64,000 bases of DNA, taken from assembly GCF_001510645.1 (NCBI RefSeq), contig NZ_LMVB01000004.1, positions 53,427 to 117,426 of the forward strand, in the 5' to 3' direction. Origin of the DNA: Paenibacillus sp. FJAT-29882. Lineage in GTDB: Bacteria; Bacillota; Bacilli; Bacillales; DSM-1321. Below are positions 24,524-32,406 of the stretch, one piece after another (the first letter of the stretch is position 1; each line of letters starts with the position of its first letter). The position numbers and the translations under genes are program-made. The notes under the pieces were generated by a model. It was not told the origin of the DNA. It was given only the letters and a program-made list of their open reading frames with translations, and did not search any database.

Positions 24524-26113
24524 ATGAAAAAAAAATCTGTATTGATTAACGCGGCTGCAATTACTATACTTACAATTCCTTTAACAGCACCAAATATAAA
24601 AGCTGAATCGGCATCTTATTCAAACCAAATTGAAAATGTTCAAAATCAACGGAGTAAAGTTCAGACAAACATAACGAATGCAGACTCTAAGATTAAACTT
24701 TTAATAAATCAACAAAACCAATTAGATTTACAACTGAAAAAACTGGACCTTGCACTGAATGAAAATAATAAAAAAGTACTCGAAATTGATATTGAAATAA
24801 ATAATAAAGTTACAACAATTAAGAGCTTACAACTAGAAATGGAAACACTTTTGAAATCAATCTCAAAGCGTAGAGAGATACTTAAAAAGCGGGCTATTGC
24901 TATGCAAAATTCCGATGTGAATTTAAATTACCTTGAAATTTTATTTAGTTCTTCTAATTTCAATGAATTTTTTCAGCGAATGAGCGGAATCTCAAAAATT
25001 ATTGAATCAGACCGAGCAATTCTTGAATCACAAAGAACAGATATGAAAAGCATGGAAGATTTAGAAGAAGCAATAAAAACGACCATGAGGGATTTACTAA
25101 ATCAAAGAATTGAATATAAAGGTGCTTTAGAAGTAATTGAGGAACAAAAAAATGAAGAAGAAAATTTATTAAAAAATATCCTTTCCAAAAAAGATAGGAT
25201 TGTTAATCTAAAACAAAATTTAATGAAAGAAGATGCCTTTCTAAAAGCTCAAGAGCAAGAAATTTCTAAAGAAATACAAAAGATTAATAGGCCTGCCGAA
25301 CAAATTTCAAATTCAAGTTCACTTTCGTATTCTGGAAATAATGTCCCATCAGAGTTTATGCCATATTATCTAGAGGGAGAAACCAGGTATGGGATACCAT
25401 GGAACGTACTTAGTGCAATACACTGGATTGAAACCCGATATTCGACTACCAAATTAGAATCTTCAGCTGGAGCAATTGGTCCAATGCAGTTCCTCCCTTC
25501 GACATGGAACCATTACGGAATCGATGCAGATAATGATGGTACTCGTGACCCGTACAATATCCATGATAGCGTTATTACAGCAGCATATTACTTAAATGAC
25601 CATGGTTTCAGTAAAGATCCAGAAAAGGCAATATGGCATTACAACCATTCAACAAAATATGTCAAAGACGTTTTAGATTTTGCTGAAAAATTAAAAGTAA
25701 CTTCATCTACAAGATCTAATAAAACTGATGTTGTTACTGTTGGATACAAATGGATGGGAAATTCAATCTACATTTTTGGTGGAGGAAGAAATCAAAAAGA
25801 CATTGAACAAGGTAGATTTGATTGTTCAAGTTTTGTCCATTGGGCTTTTTCACAGACCAATGTGGTTTTAGGTCCCTTAACTTCAGTAAGCACCGAAACT
25901 TTAAAAAATGAAGGAGTTGCGGTTGAGTATAGTGAAATACAGCCTGGGGATCTAGTGTTTTTCGATACATACAAGGTGGATGGACATGTGGGAATTTATG
26001 TGGGTGATGGAAAATTTATTGGAGCCCAAAGCTCTACTGGAGTTGCAATAGCAGACATGAGTTCTGGTTATTGGAAGCAGAAATTTAATGGTCGAGTAAA
26101 AAGAATAAAGTAG
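24524..26113 (+). CDS. Secreted bifunctional peptidoglycan hydrolase (lytic transglycosylase + NlpC/P60)
   Basis: A 529-residue exported protein. A signal peptide covers residues 1-27. Residues 30-270 are a long PcsB/CwlO-like coiled coil (QIENVQNQRSKVQ). Residues about 285-385 are an SLT-type lytic transglycosylase with catalytic Glu in AIHWIETRYS and the SAGAIGPMQFLPSTW motif. Residues about 400-529 are an NlpC/P60 endopeptidase with the Cys in RFDCSSFVHW and the His in GHVGIYVGDG. Such two-enzyme hydrolases (for example CwlT-type proteins) open the wall for conjugation machineries, though they also serve in growth. The conjugation relic at 11.4 kb is compatible with that origin. The gene sits behind an attenuator-like hairpin. 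Confidence 0.85.
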   Translation: MKKKSVLINAAAITILTIPLTAPNIKAESASYSNQIENVQNQRSKVQTNITNADSKIKLLINQQNQLDLQLKKLDLALNENNKKVLEIDIEINNKVTTIKSLQLEMETLLKSISKRREILKKRAIAMQNSDVNLNYLEILFSSSNFNEFFQRMSGISKIIESDRAILESQRTDMKSMEDLEEAIKTTMRDLLNQRIEYKGALEVIEEQKNEEENLLKNILSKKDRIVNLKQNLMKEDAFLKAQEQEISKEIQKINRPAEQISNSSSLSYSGNNVPSEFMPYYLEGETRYGIPWNVLSAIHWIETRYSTTKLESSAGAIGPMQFLPSTWNHYGIDADNDGTRDPYNIHDSVITAAYYLNDHGFSKDPEKAIWHYNHSTKYVKDVLDFAEKLKVTSSTRSNKTDVVTVGYKWMGNSIYIFGGGRNQKDIEQGRFDCSSFVHWAFSQTNVVLGPLTSVSTETLKNEGVAVEYSEIQPGDLVFFDTYKVDGHVGIYVGDGKFIGAQSSTGVAIADMSSGYWKQKFNGRVKRIK

Positions 26114-26286
26114 TTTATAGCACAATCAAGCCATGAATTCCATCTGAAAGTATTCAGGCAGTATCTCATTCATCGTTATAAGTTTAGTCAACGTAACATG
26201 ATTCTTAACTCCATCGACAAGAATGCTGCTTAACTTCCCATAGATTAAGAGAATTAAAACATTTCATTCATAGGAGGTTACCTACT

Positions 26287-26610
26287 ATGTTAAATATTTT
26301 TTTATTTATAACTTTAATTGTATTAAGTTCCGTATTAATCGCTATTGGCTTCGCTGAAGTTGAAAAATCTAAATGCCATTTATCTGAAAAAACCCATTGG
26401 TACTTTGTATTACCTACATATGCCCTGTTCTTAATGTCTGCTACTATACATGTAGTTTTACTATTAACTGGAAGAAGCGTGAATTTCTTATTTATGTTAA
26501 TAATCACCACCGGAGCATTTTTTATTATTAGTTCGATCGTTTTTATTATTCAAACAAAATTTATCAAGAATCAAGACCCATTCTTTAAGTTTGTTCAAAA
26601 AGTCAAGTAA
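26287..26610 (+). CDS. Unknown membrane protein with three predicted spans
   Basis: A 107-residue frame with ATG after AGGAGG. Hydrophobic segments are at about 3-22 (IFLFITLIVLSSVLIAIGF), 40-60 (YFVLPTYALFLMSATIHVVL) and 68-90 (FLFMLIITTGAFFIISSIV). It ends in a basic cytoplasmic tail. No recognised family. Confidence 0.55.
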   Translation: MLNIFLFITLIVLSSVLIAIGFAEVEKSKCHLSEKTHWYFVLPTYALFLMSATIHVVLLLTGRSVNFLFMLIITTGAFFIISSIVFIIQTKFIKNQDPFFKFVQKVK

Positions 26611-26918
26611 GGGAATGTAAGTAAGTGATATTGAGATTATTAAACCCTCGCAACTTGGACCATTCAGCAATTATCTATCCGTGATTAACAATGAAAAAAT
26701 TGAAAACGAATGTGTATTTAAATAGATTAATTAAAATCTCTAATTTTTATTATAAAAAAATTTTGATCAAAAGGTGGCGATCAAATGCTTAAAAATATGC
26801 TGGATTTTGTCCCGTAATAATAAATTCGTTTAAAATCGGTATCTGAAACCCTTATCACTACGTGGATAAAATGCACCAAATAAAAATAAAGTTGTTTAAC
26901 AGAAAGGAAAAAGAATAA
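26611..26918. other. Intergenic region left of the surface-protein array
   Basis: AT-rich DNA containing a type B dispersed-repeat copy (26745-26772). No gene is seen before the tail relic at 26919. Confidence 0.4.
26745..26772 (+). repeat. Dispersed short repeat, type B-like copy
   Basis: TTTTTATTATAAAAAAATTT followed by TGATCAAA. A more diverged version of the copies at 19101 and 20533. Confidence 0.35.
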
Positions 26919-26963
26919 ATGAACAAATTAAACATTGTCGAAAATTTCAACTTCTCTTTTTAA
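26919..26963 (+). pseudogene. Fourteen-codon relic of a surface-array protein tail
   Basis: An ATG frame reads MNKLNIVENFNFSF and stops. The last six residues equal the C-terminus of the RCC1 protein (INFNFSF), and the DNA after the stop equals the spacer found after two full array genes. This is what remains if nearly all of a preceding array gene was deleted. Confidence 0.6.
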
Positions 26964-26970
26964 TAAAAAA

Positions 26971-27000
26971 AGATATCAGTTAGACAATACAAACCTTACA
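26971..27000 (+). repeat. Array spacer repeat, copy 1
   Basis: AGATATCAGTTAGACAATAC followed by AAACCTTACA. Exact or near-exact copies follow the stop codons at 28786 and 30977. Confidence 0.75.
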
Positions 27001-27019
27001 AATCTAGGAGGATATAACC

Positions 27020-28786
27020 ATGAAAAAGAAGACAACAAAGAAACTAGCATTAGCGGTATTAGCAACATCGTTTACAGTACCTACACTTGTAGCTACTGTA
27101 GCACAAGCAGACGAATTGACAGTAGAAGATAGAACAGTACATTATCAGAATCTTTCAACTGTAGAAGCAGAAGGTGTAAAGTGGTCGACAAAAGAAACCT
27201 CCATAGGTGTAGGGGTAGCTATATCAGAAGATGGGGATTTATACACATGGGGGGGGCAACAGGTTCAATATCCAACCAAAACAAAGCTAGGATTAAAATT
27301 CCAACAGGTTTCTGGGGACTATAGAGATTATATGGCTCTAACTGTAGATGGAGATGTTTATACATATTCTAATAGTTCAAGTACAGTACCTCCTAAGAAA
27401 GTGGAAGGTTTACCTAAAATAGAGAGTGTGTTCTATTGTGAAAGAGTTTGGCTTGCAATAGCGGATAATGGAGACCTTTATGCATGGGGACAAAACGGTA
27501 AGGGACAATTGGGAGATGGAACAACTGTAACAAATAGTACGCCTAAAAAAGTTCAGGGTATCTCGGATGTTGTACAAGCAAGCACTTACGGAACCCATGT
27601 AGTGGCATTAACTAAAAACGGAGATGTTTATTCATGGGGAGCAAATTCTTCAGGTCAGTTAGGGCTTGGTGATACACAAGGTCAGTTAGAACCTAAGAAA
27701 ATGACAAGTGCACCATCAAATGTAATTAAAGTATCCACTGGTATGTATCATACTGGTTTATTGACATCAAACGGAGAACTATACACAATGGGTTATAATT
27801 CTGCTGGACAATTAGGTTTTGGAAACACAACAGGTTCTACTTTACCTAAAAAAGTTACTAGTTTGACTGGTTTAAAAAATATTGATTTTAATAATAATTA
27901 CAGCACAGCAATAACAGATAATGGGACTGTATATGTTTGGGGAACTAATTACCAAGGAAGTTTAGGTACAGGGTCAGCAAATTTAACAACACCAACAAAA
28001 CTAACTTCTGTAACAGCATTAAACCCTACAATAGTACATGCCTTTTCAGACACACGGTACGCTGTGACAAGTGATGGAAGTTTATATGGGTGGGGTTTCG
28101 CGGGTGATTCGTATTTCACCCCAGGTACAAATGGTGGTGTTTACTCAACACCTCAAAAAATTACTAAATTAGCAGTAAATAAAACTGAGGTAGTAAAATT
28201 TACAAAGCTAACAGACAATGCCGTTAATATAACATGGGGTGATTTTGCAGGAGCGACTAAATATGTAGTAAAGAAAAACGGTGTAGAAATCCACAACCAT
28301 ACTTCTACAAATACGGTAGATGATAAAGTATTTCCAGGTGTTGAATACACATACGATTTCGAGGTAACTACATCTCTTGGGGTATTCAAAAAGACTATGA
28401 AATATACACATGGAGCAGAGCCAGACTTTACACCTAAACCGGAAACACCAGAAGAAGGTAAAGAATCACTACCATTATGGTCATTCTCAAATCCAACTGA
28501 AAAATATGTATCAACAGGTATAACAAAGATAACAGTCACAGGTGGTAAGCCTGTGCAAGAAATCTTCTTAAAGAAGGTAGATTTAGGGGAAACAAAAACA
28601 ATTGAAACGGAATTAGGGGACGTAGTTTTAACACAGGATGGAAATGGTAATACACTGGTGTCTATCCCAGAAGGTCTAGGAACATCCACAACGGACACAA
28701 CTCTAAATGTTGAGTATCAAGGGGTAAATTTCTTAGATATTACTATTATGCCAAAACCAATTATTAATTTTAACTTCTCTTTTTAG
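27020..28786 (+). CDS. Secreted RCC1-repeat surface protein with shared C-terminal domain
   Basis: A 588-residue protein with a signal peptide ending VAQADE near residue 32. Residues about 60-385 form an RCC1-type beta-propeller, with repeats such as NGDLYAWGQNGKGQLGDGTT, NGDVYSWGANSSGQLGLGDT and NGTVYVWGTNYQGSLGTGS. Residues about 390-465 are a fibronectin type III-like domain (KYVVKKNGVEIHNHTSTNTV). After a Pro/Glu linker, residues about 490-588 are the tail domain shared with the 28878, 31069 and 35014 proteins (TVTGGKPVQEIFLKKVDLG, ending KPIINFNFSF). Bacterial RCC1 proteins often act as adhesins or binding platforms. No LPXTG, SLH or lipobox is seen, so the tail may mediate attachment. 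Confidence 0.8.
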   Translation: MKKKTTKKLALAVLATSFTVPTLVATVAQADELTVEDRTVHYQNLSTVEAEGVKWSTKETSIGVGVAISEDGDLYTWGGQQVQYPTKTKLGLKFQQVSGDYRDYMALTVDGDVYTYSNSSSTVPPKKVEGLPKIESVFYCERVWLAIADNGDLYAWGQNGKGQLGDGTTVTNSTPKKVQGISDVVQASTYGTHVVALTKNGDVYSWGANSSGQLGLGDTQGQLEPKKMTSAPSNVIKVSTGMYHTGLLTSNGELYTMGYNSAGQLGFGNTTGSTLPKKVTSLTGLKNIDFNNNYSTAITDNGTVYVWGTNYQGSLGTGSANLTTPTKLTSVTALNPTIVHAFSDTRYAVTSDGSLYGWGFAGDSYFTPGTNGGVYSTPQKITKLAVNKTEVVKFTKLTDNAVNITWGDFAGATKYVVKKNGVEIHNHTSTNTVDDKVFPGVEYTYDFEVTTSLGVFKKTMKYTHGAEPDFTPKPETPEEGKESLPLWSFSNPTEKYVSTGITKITVTGGKPVQEIFLKKVDLGETKTIETELGDVVLTQDGNGNTLVSIPEGLGTSTTDTTLNVEYQGVNFLDITIMPKPIINFNFSF

Positions 28787-28793
28787 TAAAAAG

Positions 28794-28823
28794 AGATATC
28801 AGTTAGACAATACAAACCTTACA
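28794..28823 (+). repeat. Array spacer repeat, copy 2
   Basis: Same 30-nt sequence as 26971-27000, directly after the RCC1 gene. Confidence 0.75.
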
Positions 28824-28877
28824 TAATATGAAGTATTAAATTCCTTTAATGACCAATACCCAACTAGGAGAATCGAA

Positions 28878-30977
28878 ATGAAACAGAAAACAACAAGGAA
28901 AATCGCACTTACAGCATTCGCAACAGCAATGGTATTACCAGCAGTCGTTGCACCTTTCGCACAAGCAGATGAATTAACTGAAAATCAAAAACTACACAAG
29001 TTAGAAGCAGGGGACACATTTAATTTTAGTAACCATGTGTGGGAAGTAGTAACAATTGCTACAAGCGGTTCAATTTATGCAATTCAAAAGGATATATCAT
29101 TTTATGGTGAAGATAAAACGTTGTACAAAGATGTATATAAGACATTATTAGAAAAAGAAAGTGAGATAATCTCTAAACCAGAAGATTTAGCTAAGTTGGA
29201 AACTAAAACTTGGAATCATTACATAGGATGGACAGTAACACCACATACACAAAAGATTGGGATGTTAAATGAGACAGACTGGAAAAATTACGCTAGTAAC
29301 CTTTTGAATCCTGAAGGGAAATATTGGGTAGGAGCAGTGGGTTACTATGTTGGTGAAGCAAATCCTTACAGGGATACTACTGGAACCGTAAGTAAAATTG
29401 AAGATTCTCAAGGTGTAGGTATTAGACCTGCAATTTACTTAAAACCAGAGTTTAGATTTACCGATGTTTCAAATAATTTAGCAGTACCTACTGTAGTGAG
29501 TCCGAGTAGCCCACAAGCATCTGAAGTAGGAACGAACAGTGTTAAGTTGTCTTGGGATAAAGGATTAGGGGCTGATGAATATATTGTTAAACGTGGTGGT
29601 AAACAAGTATACAAAGGAACAGAACTAAATTTCGAAGATACAAATTTAGTAAGTAATACAAAATACACGTATGAAGTGTATGGGGTATTTTCAGGGATAG
29701 TATTAGGGGCAGAACCCAAAACAATTACTGTAACCACAAAATCACATTTGCCTTCTAATATTTCAAAGATGCAAAAAGGGGAAATAATTAAATTTGGTAT
29801 ACGTGATTACATTGTCTTAGATATAAAAGAAGATGGTGGGGCAGTAATTGTATCAAAGGATGTTCTACCTGAAAAGGCACCTTGGCGTTCAACATATGCG
29901 GATGTAGAAAATCCATCACCAATTTATGCTACGCTAGAAGGCCTTTTACCGAAGTTAGTACCTGATGAAGAACAACAAAAATGGCTAAAATCAGTGAATT
30001 TTGAAGTTAGAAGTACAACAGATGTAAATGCGGTAGAAGTAACGGGAACTAAAACAAATGATTATACAATCATTTCACCAGCAAATTTCACTCAGCGTGT
30101 AGGGATGTTGACATTAGCTGATTACAATAAGAACAAAGTGGTGCTAGGTCTTACTAGTGAAAGTTATGCTACCAGTACACTAGATGCAAAAAGTTTTAAC
30201 ATGGTGTACACAGTAAGACCAGATGGATATATAGCAAAAACTAGAGCAGGGGAAAGTTATAATATGACCCAATATGGTTTAAGACCTGTAATGCATTTAA
30301 AGCCAGAGTATTCTTTCAAAACAAAAGAAGGGGAGGCTATTGAATTAGTGACTTCACCAGTACCAAATTTCAAACTAAAATCATTTGGTACAACAGTAAG
30401 GATCTCTTGGGATTCTGTTCCTAACGCAATCAGTTATGAAATTACGCGTAATGGCTTAGCCAAACCAATTATAGTAGATAAAGAAGTGACAACATATGAT
30501 GACAGTGGGTTAGTCAATGGACTACCTTATGATTATACGATAAAAGCTCTATACGAAGGTGGTATAAAGGGCGAAGGAGTAACTAAGTCAACGGGAGATA
30601 AAGAAGAACCAGAACTACCACCTACTGATGGTTCTGGAGATCAACCATCTATAGAATTGCCAACAATATGGTCATTCGATAAACCAGATGCTCCATTTGT
30701 AGGTGTAAAACCACACGTAACAGTTGTGGGAGGGAAACCTTCTACTGGTATTGTTATTAATAATGTTGAGTGGAGTAAAAATCCAGTCACGGTAGAAACG
30801 GGCCAAGGACCTATCATACTCGAATCAGATGGGAAAGGAAATACATTACTAAGTGTTCCCAATGGTTTAGGGACAACTAGCACAGATATTACAGTAAATG
30901 TAAAGAGTAACGGAACACACTTTCTAAACATTACCATTAAACCAAAACCAGTTATTAATTTTAACTTGTCCTTTTAG
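28878..30977 (+). CDS. Secreted DUF6273-like/FN3 surface protein with shared C-terminal domain
   Basis: A 699-residue protein with a signal peptide ending FAQADE near residue 31. It contains two copies of a DUF6273-like domain (about 38-200 and 297-475), each beginning with a W- or V-containing strand and ending with G(V/L)RP(A/V)-(I/M)(Y/H)LKPE. Each copy is followed by an FN3-like domain (about 205-285 and 490-570). A Pro/Gly-rich linker leads to the shared tail (about 600-699; VVGGKPSTGIVINNVEWSK, ending KPVINFNLSF). DUF6273 is a carbohydrate-binding-like fold of uncertain function. Start and signal peptide closely resemble the neighbouring array members, showing common descent of the ends with exchange of the middle. 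Confidence 0.75.
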   Translation: MKQKTTRKIALTAFATAMVLPAVVAPFAQADELTENQKLHKLEAGDTFNFSNHVWEVVTIATSGSIYAIQKDISFYGEDKTLYKDVYKTLLEKESEIISKPEDLAKLETKTWNHYIGWTVTPHTQKIGMLNETDWKNYASNLLNPEGKYWVGAVGYYVGEANPYRDTTGTVSKIEDSQGVGIRPAIYLKPEFRFTDVSNNLAVPTVVSPSSPQASEVGTNSVKLSWDKGLGADEYIVKRGGKQVYKGTELNFEDTNLVSNTKYTYEVYGVFSGIVLGAEPKTITVTTKSHLPSNISKMQKGEIIKFGIRDYIVLDIKEDGGAVIVSKDVLPEKAPWRSTYADVENPSPIYATLEGLLPKLVPDEEQQKWLKSVNFEVRSTTDVNAVEVTGTKTNDYTIISPANFTQRVGMLTLADYNKNKVVLGLTSESYATSTLDAKSFNMVYTVRPDGYIAKTRAGESYNMTQYGLRPVMHLKPEYSFKTKEGEAIELVTSPVPNFKLKSFGTTVRISWDSVPNAISYEITRNGLAKPIIVDKEVTTYDDSGLVNGLPYDYTIKALYEGGIKGEGVTKSTGDKEEPELPPTDGSGDQPSIELPTIWSFDKPDAPFVGVKPHVTVVGGKPSTGIVINNVEWSKNPVTVETGQGPIILESDGKGNTLLSVPNGLGTTSTDITVNVKSNGTHFLNITIKPKPVINFNLSF

Positions 30978-30984
30978 TAAAAAG

Positions 30985-31014
30985 AGATATCAGTTAGACA
31001 ATACAAACCTTACA
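30985..31014 (+). repeat. Array spacer repeat, copy 3
   Basis: Same sequence as 26971-27000. The following 50 nt up to the AGGAG binding site also resemble the region in front of 28878. A degenerate version follows the 31069 gene (about 32285-32335). Confidence 0.7.
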
Positions 31015-31068
31015 AAATAAGAAGTATTAAATTGATTTAATGGCGAATATCCAACTAGGAGAATCAAA

Positions 31069-32277
31069 ATGAAAAAGAAAATAACACAAAAAATAGCACT
31101 AGGTGCAGTAGCACTTGCAATAGCAACACCAACAGTAGTAGCAACAGTACACCATGTAGATGCAGCACCAACTCTTATACCAGAATCTGAATTAACTTAC
31201 ACCACATTAGGTAATGGAACGTTAAGAATAACTAAATACACAGGTTCAGGTGGAGACGTAAAAATACCATCAACAATAGCTGGTAAACAAGTGACAAGTA
31301 TAGGAGACTCTGCTTTTTACTATAAAAATTTGACGAGCGTAATAATTCCTGAAGGTATAAAAGACATAGGAGTTTCTACTTTTCAATATAACAATTTAAC
31401 AGCTATAACAATCCCTGACAGTGTAACAAGCGTAGGAACCTTTGCTTTTGGGAATAACAAATTGACAAGTGCAAAACTATCCGAAGGTTTAAAAAACATA
31501 GGAGTTTCTGCTTTCAGATACAACGCCTTAACGAGTGTAACAATCCCTCAAAATGTAACAAGCATATTTAGTTATGCTTTCGAAAATAACAAATTGACGA
31601 GTATAAAAATTCCTGAAGCGGTAACGAATATAAGTATATCTGCCTTCAAATCAAACTCCTTGGAAGACATAACACTTCCCAGCAGTTTAAGGACAATAGA
31701 AAATACAGCCTTCAGCGATAACAAATTGACGAGTGTAACAATTCCCGAAGGAGTAACAAAATTATCAAATAGCGTCTTTGAAGACAACCAACTAACTCAA
31801 GTCAGAATACAAAATAGCGCGACAGAAATCGGGTCATATACGTTTAAAGGAAACCAAGTAAATCCTGCAAACCTAACTATATACGGAAATGACCCATCAA
31901 CAGCAAAAACATATGCAACAACCAATTTCCACCCATTCAAACCATTGTCAGAATGGGTAGACACAACCCAACCAGAAACAGAACCAATTAAAACAAAATC
32001 CAAATGGGTGACAATAGTACCCAGTATAACGGTAACAGGAGGAAAACCTGTAAATGCAATAACTATAAAAGGGGTAGAGTGGGAGACTTCAGAAACAATC
32101 ACCACAGAGTTAGGTAAAATCATCTTATCACCAGATAGCGAGGGAAATACCATCATAAACATCCCAGATGGCTTAGGAACAACAGCAACAGATAAAACAA
32201 TTCGTGTAGAAGTAGCAGAAGAAACATTTTTAGATATTACAGTTAAGTCAAAACCCGTAATCACCTTCTCTTTTTAG
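31069..32277 (+). CDS. Secreted BspA-type leucine-rich-repeat protein with shared C-terminal domain
   Basis: A 402-residue protein with a signal peptide ending HHVDAA near residue 34. Residues about 45-290 are LRR_5/BspA-type repeats of about 23 residues (SVIIPEGIKDIGVSTFQYN, ITIPDSVTSVGTFAFGNNK). The shared tail occupies about 305-402 (SITVTGGKPVNAITIKGVE, ending KPVITFSF). BspA-type repeats are common in adhesins. The 3' third is nearly identical to that of the gene at 35014-36335. Confidence 0.8.
   Translation: MKKKITQKIALGAVALAIATPTVVATVHHVDAAPTLIPESELTYTTLGNGTLRITKYTGSGGDVKIPSTIAGKQVTSIGDSAFYYKNLTSVIIPEGIKDIGVSTFQYNNLTAITIPDSVTSVGTFAFGNNKLTSAKLSEGLKNIGVSAFRYNALTSVTIPQNVTSIFSYAFENNKLTSIKIPEAVTNISISAFKSNSLEDITLPSSLRTIENTAFSDNKLTSVTIPEGVTKLSNSVFEDNQLTQVRIQNSATEIGSYTFKGNQVNPANLTIYGNDPSTAKTYATTNFHPFKPLSEWVDTTQPETEPIKTKSKWVTIVPSITVTGGKPVNAITIKGVEWETSETITTELGKIILSPDSEGNTIINIPDGLGTTATDKTIRVEVAEETFLDITVKSKPVITFSF
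31846..32277 (+). repeat. 432-bp near-identical 3' gene segment, copy 1
   Basis: Repeated at 35904-36335 (offset 4058 nt) with about a dozen differences. It covers the last repeat, linker and tail domain. The upstream leucine-rich-repeat parts of the two genes are clearly more diverged. Confidence 0.8.
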
Positions 32278-32406
32278 GGGGAGTATGTAAAAAGAGAAGA
32301 AGGTAGAACTCAAATACAAACCTTACAAAATAAGAAGTGTTTTAATAAGGAGAAATTTGTAATAAACAGTAGTAAACTAAAAACTAACAGGTGGGCTAAC
32401 AGACAT

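Noticed and set aside
26935..27132. A 65-codon frame overlapping the start of the RCC1 gene
   Set aside because: It crosses the tail relic and spacer out of frame; the RCC1 gene has a clear binding site and signal peptide in another frame.
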